The notes under the pieces: model-generated
What the model saw: only the letters and a program-made list of their open reading frames with translations
Told to the model about the DNA's origin: nothing
Database searches by the model: none
Shown here: positions 1 through 7,178 of the stretch, piece after piece
How positions within the stretch are numbered: the first letter of the stretch is position 1
How the letters are laid out: each line of letters starts with the position of its first letter
DNA from: GWC2-56-14 sp043731355
GTDB lineage: Bacteria > Nitrospirota > UBA9217
Direction of reading: 5' to 3'
Length of the DNA: 14,841 nt
NCBI GenBank assembly: GCA_043731355.1
Contig: JAYTJE010000065.1
Span: 1 to 14,841 of the forward strand
Translations under genes and position numbers: made by a program

Positions 1-112
1 AATAAACTACCCCGCCGCAAGCAGCGGGGTATTGAAACCATCTTCATTTGAACTATTCGCCGCAAGCGGCGGGGAATTCAACCCGGAGAACCGATTAAAT
101 CCGGTTCCGGGA
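1..112. repeat. Cluster of palindromic (REP-like) repeats at the 3' end of hsdR
   Basis: Three hairpins lie within 112 bases. The first pairs 10-15 (CCCCGC) with 24-29 (GCGGGG) and continues over one C/A mismatch to an AA loop. The second is perfect: CGCCGC at 58-63 with GCGGCG at 66-71, also around AA. The third pairs GAACCG at 88-93 with CGGTTC at 102-107 around an A+T-rich loop, extended by CCCG at 82-85 with CGGG at 108-111. The first two share a CGCCGCAAGC core and flanks of the type GGGGNATTNAA, so they are copies of one element. On the minus strand they are read as the last ~35 codons of hsdR, giving the low-complexity peptides SPPLAA and TPLLAAG. The layout resembles extragenic palindromic repeats rather than a terminator, because no T-run follows either hairpin. 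Confidence 0.75.
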
Positions 113-2424
113 TATTCGCCGTAATACGCGACTGGTTCCGCAACCATGATTGATTCAGCGGCCCTGCTTTTTTCAAAGAACATCTGGCGCACCACTTCCA
201 GCTTTTCCAGCATTGCCTGTACAGCCTTTTCCTGTCCCTCTGCGGGTTCCCCTCTGCCGCCGGAATCAGAGTAAAAAGCCAACGCTTTTTTCAGGTCTGT
301 TGCGATGCCCAAGTAATCCACAACCAGCCCGCCGGGCTTGTCCTTGAAAACCCTGTTCACCCTCGCAATGGCCTGCATCAGGGTGTGGTTTCTCATCGGT
401 TTATCAACATAAAGCGTGTGCAGGCAGGGCGCGTCAAAACCCGTGAGCCACATGTCCCGGACAATGACCAGCTTCAATGGGTCTGCCGGGTCTTTCATCC
501 TGTCTGATAATGTCCTGCGCTGTGTCTTTGTCGTATGATGCTTCTGCATGACAGGACCATCGGCGCTGGATGCAGTCATGACAACCTTAATCGCGCCCTT
601 GGCCGGATCATCGCTATGCCACTCGGGCTTCAGCTTGATGATTTCATTATAAAGATCAACCGCGATCCTGCGGCTCATGGCGACAAACATGCCCTTGCCT
701 TCAAATACGGCTTGCCGCTGCTCAAAGTGCGTAACTATGTCCTTTGCCAGGTTCTTTACCCTTCCCTCATTACCTACAATAGCTTCGAGCTTTGTCCACT
801 TTGCTTTGGCCCGCTGCTTGTCGCTTATCTCTTCGTCTTCTTCAAGCTCTTTGTCGAACTCCGAAATCAAACGCCTGCCCTCATCGTCGAGATTTACCTT
901 TGCCAGACGGCTTTCGTAGTAAATCTTAACGGTTGCGCCGTCAGCGACAGATTGCGCTATGTCGTATATATCGACATACTGCCCGAATATCGCCGGTGTG
1001 TTGATGTCCGTGTTTTCAATCGGTGTGCCCGTAAACCCGATATACGTTGCGTTAGGCAATGCATCTCTCATATACTTTGCAAACCCGTAGGCAATGCGTT
1101 TGCCGATCACCTCTTTGGTAATCTTGTCTTTTTCATCAATTAACTTCGCCTCAAAGCCGTATTGTGTCCGGTGAGCTTCATCAGCGATCACGACGATGTT
1201 GGTCCTGTCCGACAGCAGGTCATGTTCCGACTTGTTGTCAGAAGGCAGAAATTTTTGAATGGTGGTGAACACGATCCCGCCCGAGGCGACTTTAAGCAGT
1301 TCTTTTAAATGCTCACGATCTTTTGCCTGTACCGGTTCCTGCCTGAGCAACTGCTTTGAGGACGCGAAGGTGTCGAACAACTGGTCATCCAGGTCGTTGC
1401 GGTCGGTGATCACCACGACGGTCGGATTATTGAGGCTCAACACGATCTTGCCTGTGTAGAAAACCATGGAGATGGATTTGCCGCTGCCCTGCGTGTGCCA
1501 CACAACGCCGCCCTTGCGGTTTCCATCCGCGGAAGCCGCCTTGAGACTGCTTTCAACTGCTTTGTTGACCGCATAATATTGATGGTAAGCCGCCAGTTTT
1601 TTAACAGTTACGACCTGCGTTAAACCTGTCTTGGGATCTTCCTTTTTTGATTTCTCAAATACAATGAAGTTGCGGACAAGGTCTAATAACGTGGCGGGGT
1701 TCAGCATCCCCTTCATAAGGGTTTCCAGCTGCGGAGCGAACCGTGAAGCCTCGGTTTGACCATCAGTTGATTTCCATGTCATGTAACGGCTGAAATCCGC
1801 CGAAACGCTTCCCGCTCTGCACTCCATACCGTCCGAAATGACGCAGAATGCATTGAAGGTGAAAAGGCTTGGAATAGTCGCTTTGTAGGTTTGAATCTGG
1901 TCAAAGGCCTTTAACGTGGTGGCGTTTTCATCCGCCGGATTCTTAAGCTCGATCAGCACAAGAGGGATGCCGTTGACAAAGAGCAGGATGTCCGGCCGCT
2001 TGATCTGGTTGTTCTCAATGATCGTGTACTGGTTGACAACTAATAATTCGTTGTTTGAAGGATTAGCAAAATCAATCAGCGCCACTTCATAACTTCTTTC
2101 ATAGCCGTCTTGCTGATAGGGTATTTTTACTTTCTCGACAAAGAACTGGTGAAAGGTTTCATTGTTGTGCAGCAGGTCCGGTGAATAAATTCGGAGCGCT
2201 CTTTGCACAGCCTGTTCCTGCGCAGCCGAAGGAATACCCCGGTTTAATCTTGCAACAGCTTTGCGCAAGCGCTTCGTTAATATGCTTTGCTCGAAACTTT
2301 CTCTCTCGGCATGCTCGGCGCCTGGGGCGATGGACGGTCCGTAAACGTGTTGCCAGCCCAAGGTCTTAAGCGTTTCGACGGCAAAGGTCTCGATTTGCGC
2401 CTCGGTGATTTTATTCGTCGGCAT
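7..2424 (-). CDS. hsdR: Type I restriction enzyme R subunit, C-terminally truncated
   Basis: This is the motor and nuclease subunit of a type I restriction-modification complex, which translocates DNA using ATP and cleaves unmodified invading DNA in the cytoplasm. The N-terminal nuclease has the PD-(D/E)xK signature: PD at residues 144-145 and ELK at 159-161. The superfamily 2 helicase motor follows, with Walker A HTQGSGKS (310-317), DEAH (415-418), TGTP (465-468) and motif VI QAIARVNR near 683. Family members usually run to about 1000 residues. This one has 805, and similarity to the usual sequence fades soon after EKLEVVRQMF (near residue 746). Its last ~35 residues are encoded by palindromic repeats, so the C-terminal helical region that contacts the methylase core is missing. 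The ATG overlaps the end of the RhuM gene by 14 bp, implying coupled translation; the ribosome site is weak. No hsdM is visible, so activity in this genome is doubtful. Confidence 0.93.
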   Translation of the reverse strand: MPTNKITEAQIETFAVETLKTLGWQHVYGPSIAPGAEHAERESFEQSILTKRLRKAVARLNRGIPSAAQEQAVQRALRIYSPDLLHNNETFHQFFVEKVKIPYQQDGYERSYEVALIDFANPSNNELLVVNQYTIIENNQIKRPDILLFVNGIPLVLIELKNPADENATTLKAFDQIQTYKATIPSLFTFNAFCVISDGMECRAGSVSADFSRYMTWKSTDGQTEASRFAPQLETLMKGMLNPATLLDLVRNFIVFEKSKKEDPKTGLTQVVTVKKLAAYHQYYAVNKAVESSLKAASADGNRKGGVVWHTQGSGKSISMVFYTGKIVLSLNNPTVVVITDRNDLDDQLFDTFASSKQLLRQEPVQAKDREHLKELLKVASGGIVFTTIQKFLPSDNKSEHDLLSDRTNIVVIADEAHRTQYGFEAKLIDEKDKITKEVIGKRIAYGFAKYMRDALPNATYIGFTGTPIENTDINTPAIFGQYVDIYDIAQSVADGATVKIYYESRLAKVNLDDEGRRLISEFDKELEEDEEISDKQRAKAKWTKLEAIVGNEGRVKNLAKDIVTHFEQRQAVFEGKGMFVAMSRRIAVDLYNEIIKLKPEWHSDDPAKGAIKVVMTASSADGPVMQKHHTTKTQRRTLSDRMKDPADPLKLVIVRDMWLTGFDAPCLHTLYVDKPMRNHTLMQAIARVNRVFKDKPGGLVVDYLGIATDLKKALAFYSDSGGRGEPAEGQEKAVQAMLEKLEVVRQMFFEKSRAAESIMVAEPVAYYGEYPGTGFNRFSGLNSPPLAANSSNEDGFNTPLLAAG

Positions 2425-3430
2425 CTTTTTTCCGCGTGACGCGCTTTATCTCTTTGTCAAAATCGGAGCTGTAATTCTTATCCTGTATTTTTTTGAAGCT
2501 TTCATATTCTTTGTCGGCCAGAGTCAGAGCGACTTCATGACTGATTTGCCCTGCATTGGTAAGTATTTCGTATTCACTGAACTTTAGAAAAGCGTTCAGT
2601 TTTTCAATCCAGTCTTTCATGTACATCGGCTTATTACGAACCGCCTGTAATTCCGCGTAATCAAGATACATGGTCACTATGCGGTTCAAATGATCCAGCT
2701 CGGGTTTGTCCAGGTAGTTCTTCGCTATGGCAACATCACCTGGCATGATTTTACCGCCAGGCCCTTTTCGCCATGAGGTCAAGCCCATATTCGGCTTGTC
2801 GCTCCTGGCTCGTGTGGCGATAACTTCCGCAGCGGTCCGCCCGGTAATGGCAAAGTGCAGTTTGTTCTGTACCGTGGCGAAGAATTGTTTTGTGTCCTCC
2901 GCTTTTTGCGAATAGTCAATGGAAGTGGCATAAATATCGGTAATTTTCTGATACGCCATCCGCTCACTGGAACGGATATCCCGGATTTCTTCGAGTAAGT
3001 CGTCAAAATATCGCGTGCTGAAACGGGAACCATGTTTAAATCTTTCGCTGTCGATCGCAAAGCCTTTATGAATATATTTCTGAAGAATTGAAATCGCCCA
3101 TTGCCGGAACTGTGTGCCGCGTTCCGAGTTGACCCGGTACCCCACAGCGATGATCGCTTCAAGCGAATAAAACTTTGTCTGATATTTTTTGTCATCTTCG
3201 GCAGTATGTGCAAAATTTGCACATACTGAGTCTTCCTGCAACTCGTTCTCGGAAAAGATGTTCTTCAGGTGCTTGGTGACAACACTACGGTCTACATCGA
3301 ACAGTTCCGCAATCCGCTTCTGGGGAAGCCAGATGTTTTCATTGGCGTATAGCACCTCAATGTTGATTTTTCCATCAGGTGTTTGATAAACGGTTATTTG
3401 ATTGTCGGGTAGTTTTTTATTTTTGGACAT
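2411..3430 (-). CDS. rhuM: RhuM-family protein embedded in a type I restriction locus
   Basis: A 339-residue protein of the RhuM family, named after a gene of Salmonella pathogenicity island 3; its biochemical role is not established. Residues 36-57 (from PQKRIAELFDVDRSVVTKHL) look like a helix-turn-helix, suggesting DNA binding. Next comes the conserved YSLEAIIAVGYRVNSERGTQFR block (88-109), typical of the family and of phage-type regulators. The C-terminal half holds HFAITGRTAAEVI (202-214) and a SKPNMGLT-like stretch (DKPNMGLT, 221-228). The length fits the family. The ATG lies 13 bp downstream of the hsdS stop and is preceded by AGGGG nine bases upstream; its end overlaps hsdR. RhuM genes are often found inside hsdMSR operons, so a regulatory or accessory role in restriction is likely but is an inference. 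Confidence 0.9.
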   Translation of the reverse strand: MSKNKKLPDNQITVYQTPDGKINIEVLYANENIWLPQKRIAELFDVDRSVVTKHLKNIFSENELQEDSVCANFAHTAEDDKKYQTKFYSLEAIIAVGYRVNSERGTQFRQWAISILQKYIHKGFAIDSERFKHGSRFSTRYFDDLLEEIRDIRSSERMAYQKITDIYATSIDYSQKAEDTKQFFATVQNKLHFAITGRTAAEVIATRARSDKPNMGLTSWRKGPGGKIMPGDVAIAKNYLDKPELDHLNRIVTMYLDYAELQAVRNKPMYMKDWIEKLNAFLKFSEYEILTNAGQISHEVALTLADKEYESFKKIQDKNYSSDFDKEIKRVTRKKDADE

Positions 3431-3443
3431 ATTTTACAACCCC

Positions 3444-3719
3444 TCAGTTGCTTTCATACCAAACCCGCACATCTCCACTCATCAGCTTGGGTAAGAGCGT
3501 ATCGCGTAGGCGCACGAGGGTGCGGATTTGAACGTTATTTGTCTTAAGTTTTTCAAATAGAGAAGCACAATAATCATTGTACTGTTTTAATTTTTCTAAT
3601 GGTGCTATTTTGATTTCAGTGGACAGCGCAAGATCTCTATTAAGTCCTGGAACTGCTGAATCTGAGTTCATTTCCTCAAAATTCAATGTCTTTAATATTA
3701 TAAACGTATCAAAGCGAAA
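3444..3719 (-). pseudogene. hsdS: 3' remnant of type I specificity subunit gene (hsdS)
   Basis: The frame is open from 3719 down to the TGA at 3444 and reads about 91 residues. It contains NFEEMNSDSAVPGLNRDLAL, like the stretch that ends a target-recognition domain, then a central helix and the classic HsdS ending TLVRLRDTLLPKLMSGDVRV. HsdS reads the target sequence and normally has about 400 residues with two recognition domains, so roughly the last fifth survives. A stop codon (TAA) at 3720-3722 precedes it. A TTG at 3684-3686 could start an 80-residue product, but no convincing ribosome site is seen. The neighbouring frame just upstream reads SPDNNFALI, which may be degraded hsdS sequence. 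The fragment ends 13 bp before the RhuM gene, so the hsdS-rhuM-hsdR order is preserved although the 5' part and hsdM are gone. Confidence 0.85.
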
Positions 3720-3767
3720 TTATTATCTGGTGAAAAATAGAAATTGGATTTACGAGGGGGTGTGCGG

Positions 3768-4142
3768 CTAATTTATCAGATGAAGCTGGGCGCTTGCTGT
3801 AAGTTCCAAGGCAATCGCCATTTGCTTCGATGACTCATCGGGCCAGGCTGTCAGGTTGGCATGACGCGGCGGCACGTCGTCTGCTTCTATATGCAAACCT
3901 GCATCGAAAACCCGGCTGGCGGTTAGGTCCGCACGCCCATAGAGTTTTTTTTGGCGCGGTACAGCCACGCCTTCCCCAATTTTCCAGATGCCTTCCTGTA
4001 GGCCAGCTGTGCGAAACACCGAGGTCTTGCCGTTTGGCGCGGGCATGAAGGCTGTATATTTGACCGTCTTATCGGACGTTCTGATCTGATTGCTCTGGAG
4101 AATATAGCGCGAAAGATTTTCGTCCGGCTTTACCTTGTCCAA
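3768..4142 (-). CDS. Conserved-looking hypothetical protein, third gene of cassette (124 aa)
   Basis: I do not recognise a named domain. The 124-residue product is soluble, with no signal peptide or membrane segment. It has a basic middle and the stretches SRYILQSNQIR (11-21), GRADLTASRVF (69-79) and PPRHANLTAWP (91-101), which look like conserved family blocks. I recall similar uncharacterised bacterial proteins with this SRYILQS...RHAN pattern but cannot name a family. The chosen start is a TTG: AAAGGA stands seven bases upstream and no in-frame ATG is available there. The gene begins 14 bp after the stop of the 164-aa gene, so the two are almost certainly cotranscribed. It ends about 48 bp before the hsdS remnant. 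Confidence 0.7.
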   Translation of the reverse strand: MDKVKPDENLSRYILQSNQIRTSDKTVKYTAFMPAPNGKTSVFRTAGLQEGIWKIGEGVAVPRQKKLYGRADLTASRVFDAGLHIEADDVPPRHANLTAWPDESSKQMAIALELTASAQLHLIN

Positions 4143-4156
4143 GGCGCGTTCCTTTA

Positions 4157-4651
4157 CTAGCGGTAGAGTCCACGAAGATTTTCAATCACCCTGGAAGGCA
4201 GGGCGTCTCCAAAATATGATGATCCATTTATTTTATCGTCGCCAAAGAGCCCTGCGTAGTTGATTTTTTGTTTACCCCCCACACTGACGATAAAAACCAT
4301 GCGCCTGCCAGTGCGCCACTCCAGGCCTATCTCTCCATTCGGGTGGGCTGAAACCTCCGGCATCGGGACAGACGCCCTGGGGAGCAGTTCAATCAACTTC
4401 AACGCCTCCGCCAATGCTCCTGATGTAACAGGTGATGCCCCATATTCGTCCCAATCGGGTTGCGAACTCTCCGCAAATAACCTGACAACAGCTTTTTTTG
4501 TCTCTTCGACGGGATATCCTATGCTCACACTCTCCCAGCGGCTCCTGATTTCTTTTTCGACCATTTCGGCCAAATTCGCGGAGTCCTTGCTGAAACCGAC
4601 ACTACCGGCGTAAATAGTGGGACAGTCGTAACATTGGATCGCCCCGCTCAT
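4157..4651 (-). CDS. Conserved-looking hypothetical protein, second gene of cassette (164 aa)
   Basis: I cannot assign a function. The 164-residue soluble protein has a C-x2-C pair near its start (C7, C10), a helical region, and blocks that look strongly conserved: DWDEYGA (66-72), PMPEVSAHPNGEIGLEW (96-112), VFIVSVGG (119-126), YAGLFGDD (132-139) and SYFGDALP (145-152). The C-terminal half looks like an alternating beta fold. The start is well supported: AAAGGAG lies eight bases before the ATG, within the last codons of the upstream gene, and the two genes overlap by four bases (ATGA at 4648-4651). This is the middle gene of a three-gene unit and probably acts with its neighbours. DWDxYGA proteins of this kind are, to my memory, common uncharacterised genes in accessory regions. 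Confidence 0.72.
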   Translation of the reverse strand: MSGAIQCYDCPTIYAGSVGFSKDSANLAEMVEKEIRSRWESVSIGYPVEETKKAVVRLFAESSQPDWDEYGASPVTSGALAEALKLIELLPRASVPMPEVSAHPNGEIGLEWRTGRRMVFIVSVGGKQKINYAGLFGDDKINGSSYFGDALPSRVIENLRGLYR

Positions 4652-5391
4652 AAAAGCATCTCCTTTAGTGGCTCTGTTATGCTTTCGAAAAATATCTTGT
4701 TTTTAAAATCGCGCAGTTTTTCAATTAATTTCCACGCCTCGTCTTCGTTCATCCCGGACGGCGTCTGCCTAAATACATCTATATCAAAAACTATCGGCAC
4801 GAAATTCGGATCTACGGTCTGTTCAAAGGCCTGAGTGACAATGGCTATAGCGTCGATCGAAGGTTCCGGCATAACGACGCGTGTCAGAAAACTGCTCAAG
4901 CCTTGCGGTAAAGCCGACGGCACAATGGGCGCAGCGGCAAGATAGTCGGAAAAATCTTTAAACGGCTGGGGAATATCAAACTTATTAATATATCGTAAAG
5001 CAACTCTCGTAATTTCCGGAGATGTTGCTTCTTGATATATTTTCCACAATCTCTTTGCCTCGTCTCTCAGCTGCTCCCAATTTTCGTATGGTTTTAATCT
5101 GCTGAAAGTAAAGCCGTCAAGTCTTGCCTGGACAATCTGCTTTTTGTCCGCTGATGTGTAGAGATAGCCGTCAACTTTGTCAATCTCGACAACCGCTTGA
5201 GAAGGTTCGCTATCTTTTAGTTCGAATCTGCTCTGAAATTGCCTGTGCTCGCGCCGCTCCGGATATTGGCTTGAAATCGATTTGTATATTTCGTTTAGTT
5301 TATCAACGGTCAGGTCTTCTCTTAACTTGATACGAATATCGATCAGCGCCTCGGTAATCGGCGCCCTTGATAAATGAGCGTATTTGGCCAA
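4648..5391 (-). CDS. TIGR04255-family protein, first gene of cassette (247 aa)
   Basis: The N-terminus (YAHLSRAPITEALIDIRI, residues 4-21) and the length of 247 residues match the sporadically distributed TIGR04255 family, whose function is unknown. Other matching stretches are FTFSRLKPYENW (94-105), RVALRYINKFDIP (134-146) and the C-terminal MNEDEAWKLIEKLRDFKNKIFFESITEPL (214-242), split here only for description. No signal peptide, membrane segment or nucleotide-binding motif is seen. The start is a TTG at 5391 with GAGGGG four bases upstream; family members typically begin just before APITEALIDIR, which agrees. Its stop overlaps the ATG of the 164-aa gene. Low G+C and third-position A/T contrast with the cell-wall gene to its right and suggest recent acquisition. 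Confidence 0.85.
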   Translation of the reverse strand: MAKYAHLSRAPITEALIDIRIKLREDLTVDKLNEIYKSISSQYPERREHRQFQSRFELKDSEPSQAVVEIDKVDGYLYTSADKKQIVQARLDGFTFSRLKPYENWEQLRDEAKRLWKIYQEATSPEITRVALRYINKFDIPQPFKDFSDYLAAAPIVPSALPQGLSSFLTRVVMPEPSIDAIAIVTQAFEQTVDPNFVPIVFDIDVFRQTPSGMNEDEAWKLIEKLRDFKNKIFFESITEPLKEMLL

Positions 5392-5510
5392 GGATCCCCT
5401 CGCTTGATTCAGATATATCAGATTATACGATGATGGTTTCCTGCGCTTGTTGTAAACAATAGTCTATATGAGGAGAAAAATCAAGAAGAACTTGGGGAAA
5501 GGGACGTATC
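5392..5510 (-). promoter_or_regulatory. Probable promoter region of the three-gene cassette
   Basis: On the minus strand a perfect TATAAT lies at 5422-5427, about 31 bases before the TTG of the TIGR04255 gene. No good -35 hexamer stands 16-18 bases further upstream. Instead the expected position overlaps an inverted repeat, TTGTT-GTA-AACAA at 5447-5459. That could be an operator or the site of an activator. The element is proposed from sequence pattern only. Confidence 0.4.
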
Positions 5511-7118
5511 TTACTGCTCGAATCTTGTTACAAAAGCGCCGATGAAACGCATGTTCCGCACATACGGGGCAAAAGGAACTTCCTTCACCACGCCGCCGCC
5601 GGGCCGGTCTGCCCGGTCCTTGTCGCCGGCGGCATGGATCAGATAGGGCTTGCCTCCCTTGATATGGACGATGGAGAGGTGGGCCACGATCTCTTCCACA
5701 ACGCGTTTCTTCGGGTCCTTGACCCAGTAGATAATGTCCCCGTCCCGCAGGTTCTTCTGGAGGCCCCGCATGAGGAGCGTGGATTTCGGCAGGATGTCGA
5801 CGGTGTCTTTGCCGCGCGAGCCGGGGATCGTCTTCGCGGCGCCGAGTTCACCGGTAATATTCTTTCCCCATTTGCCGCTGAACACCATATCTTCGCCGTA
5901 CTGGTAGCGCTGGTCGTAGTTCGTAACGATCCCGTCCACCTGCATTCCCGCGGTTATGAACCTGAGCGTCAGCGCCTGGTTGATGGCTTCAAAGGGAAGG
6001 CTGCTCCGCGCAAGCTCGGCAGAACGGAACGTGAGGTACATGCAGTCGACCTTCTCGTCGGCCACAATGCGGTTCGTGCGCACATACCGGCCGAGCGGAT
6101 CGGGATCGTAGGGCGTGCCGATAAAGCGGCCTGCCCAGTAGGCGATGCGCTTGCCCGCGGGAAGCCGCGCGGTCCGCGCCTGGGCGAGCAGGAGCTCATC
6201 CGCGGTCATGGCCGCCGGGACCTTGTTTTGGCCCGGCTCGGCGCCGATGACCCTGAGCCCGTATTGAAGCGCATTGGCATAGCGCCGGTCGCCCAAGCCC
6301 GCGACCTGGACCGTGCGTTTGCGCGCGGCCTGCAGGAACCGCCCGTTGCCGAGCGCAAGCCCGTCGCTCTCACCAAAGAACACCAGGATGTCGCCGGCCT
6401 GGATATCTTTTTTGTCCACCCGCTCCGCATGGGTCTTGAACGAGGACCGGTCCGTGCCCAGCGTCATGCCGTGGACCCGGTATACGATAGAGATGAGTCC
6501 ATCCATGTCCATTCCCTGGGACGTGAGCCCTCCGGCATGGTAGCTTGCGCCGACGAACTGCTGCGCGGTCTTTACGAGCTCCTCCGGCGTGGTATCATTC
6601 ATGATCGGGTCGGAAGTCTTGACCGGCATCACATCATTGGTCTCGATGATGGCCAGGGTCCGGTCGGGGAACTGTACCTTGCAGCCGCTGTCCGTTTGCT
6701 CGATCACAGGCAACTGCGTACCGGCATACAACGGCACGTTATGATCGCCCGTCTTGTCGAGGATCCGTGCCTCGGTCTTGGCCCTGATGATGACGACCTT
6801 CCTGCGGGAGCCGTTCAGATAGGAGAGCTTTTTTTCGCGAGGGATGAGCACGGCCTCCTGCTGGATCCAGCCTTCGCGGTCATCCTGGCTCGGAATGGCA
6901 ATGTGGTAGCGGTAGTCCCGCTTTTCCAGGATGCGCACCTCGTCCCCCATAAGCACCTGCGTCGCCAATCGGGACTTGGGCAGCGGCTCTTCATGCACGT
7001 TTGCCAGAGGGACCGAGATGATGCCGCGACTGCCGGCAATCGGTTCCTGAGCGTGAACAAGGGACTGAACAAGAAGTATGATGCTGATGAGAACGGCTAT
7101 GAAGAAAGGCTTTTTCAT
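5511..7118 (-). CDS. Secreted SH3 / NlpC-P60-type cell-wall hydrolase-like protein (535 aa)
   Basis: Residues 1-23 form a signal peptide (KK, hydrophobic core, cleavage after VHA), so the protein is exported. Two SH3-like segments follow (about 28-95 and 103-163), including the GWIQQEAV ending typical of bacterial SH3. Residues 174-265 resemble an NlpC/P60 domain, but the catalytic Cys position in GMDMDGL is Met (M205) and the His segment reads GLALGNGRF, so this copy is probably inactive. Residues 325-530 form a second papain-like domain resembling the DUF1460 amidase group, with candidate catalytic C359 (VDCMYL), H480 (AHLSIV) and H496 (LIHAA). Peptidoglycan peptide cleavage is the likely role. 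A longer reading frame runs upstream into the tRNA gene. I chose the ATG at 7118 because the signal peptide begins there; the ribosome site before it is poor. Confidence 0.85.
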   Translation of the reverse strand: MKKPFFIAVLISIILLVQSLVHAQEPIAGSRGIISVPLANVHEEPLPKSRLATQVLMGDEVRILEKRDYRYHIAIPSQDDREGWIQQEAVLIPREKKLSYLNGSRRKVVIIRAKTEARILDKTGDHNVPLYAGTQLPVIEQTDSGCKVQFPDRTLAIIETNDVMPVKTSDPIMNDTTPEELVKTAQQFVGASYHAGGLTSQGMDMDGLISIVYRVHGMTLGTDRSSFKTHAERVDKKDIQAGDILVFFGESDGLALGNGRFLQAARKRTVQVAGLGDRRYANALQYGLRVIGAEPGQNKVPAAMTADELLLAQARTARLPAGKRIAYWAGRFIGTPYDPDPLGRYVRTNRIVADEKVDCMYLTFRSAELARSSLPFEAINQALTLRFITAGMQVDGIVTNYDQRYQYGEDMVFSGKWGKNITGELGAAKTIPGSRGKDTVDILPKSTLLMRGLQKNLRDGDIIYWVKDPKKRVVEEIVAHLSIVHIKGGKPYLIHAAGDKDRADRPGGGVVKEVPFAPYVRNMRFIGAFVTRFEQ

Positions 7119-7149
7119 GGTGAACGAACTCAGGAGAACAGGAGGAGAA

Positions 7150-7164
7150 CCGCGCTCTGCGCGG
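7150..7164. other. Perfect short hairpin between tRNA-Leu and the cell-wall gene
   Basis: CCGCGC at 7150-7155 pairs with GCGCGG at 7159-7164 around a three-base loop. On the minus strand it lies just after the tRNA 3' end and 32 bases before the ATG of the cell-wall gene. No T-run follows, so it is more likely an RNA-processing or leader structure than an intrinsic terminator. The five T's that could end tRNA transcription lie between it and the tRNA (7174-7178). Confidence 0.4.
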
Positions 7165-7178
7165 CTGTCAGATAAAAA

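Noticed and set aside
1..112. Palindromes considered as a CRISPR fragment or transcription terminator
   Set aside because: Units are unevenly spaced with related flanks and no uniform spacers, and no T-run follows the stems, so neither fits.
535..1143. Plus-strand reading frame of 202 codons opposite hsdR
   Set aside because: Lies entirely opposite conserved helicase motifs of hsdR and has a cysteine-rich, unfamiliar product.
5482..5500. Small hairpin (CAAG...CTTG) after the cell-wall gene as a terminator
   Set aside because: The stem is only four base pairs, so it is too weak to call even though a short T-run follows on the minus strand.
5634..7175. Long plus-strand reading frame of 513 codons opposite the cell-wall gene
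   Set aside because: It is the antisense of a G+C-rich gene with clear domains and a signal peptide; its product is arginine/histidine-rich, matches no family I know and runs toward the tRNA.
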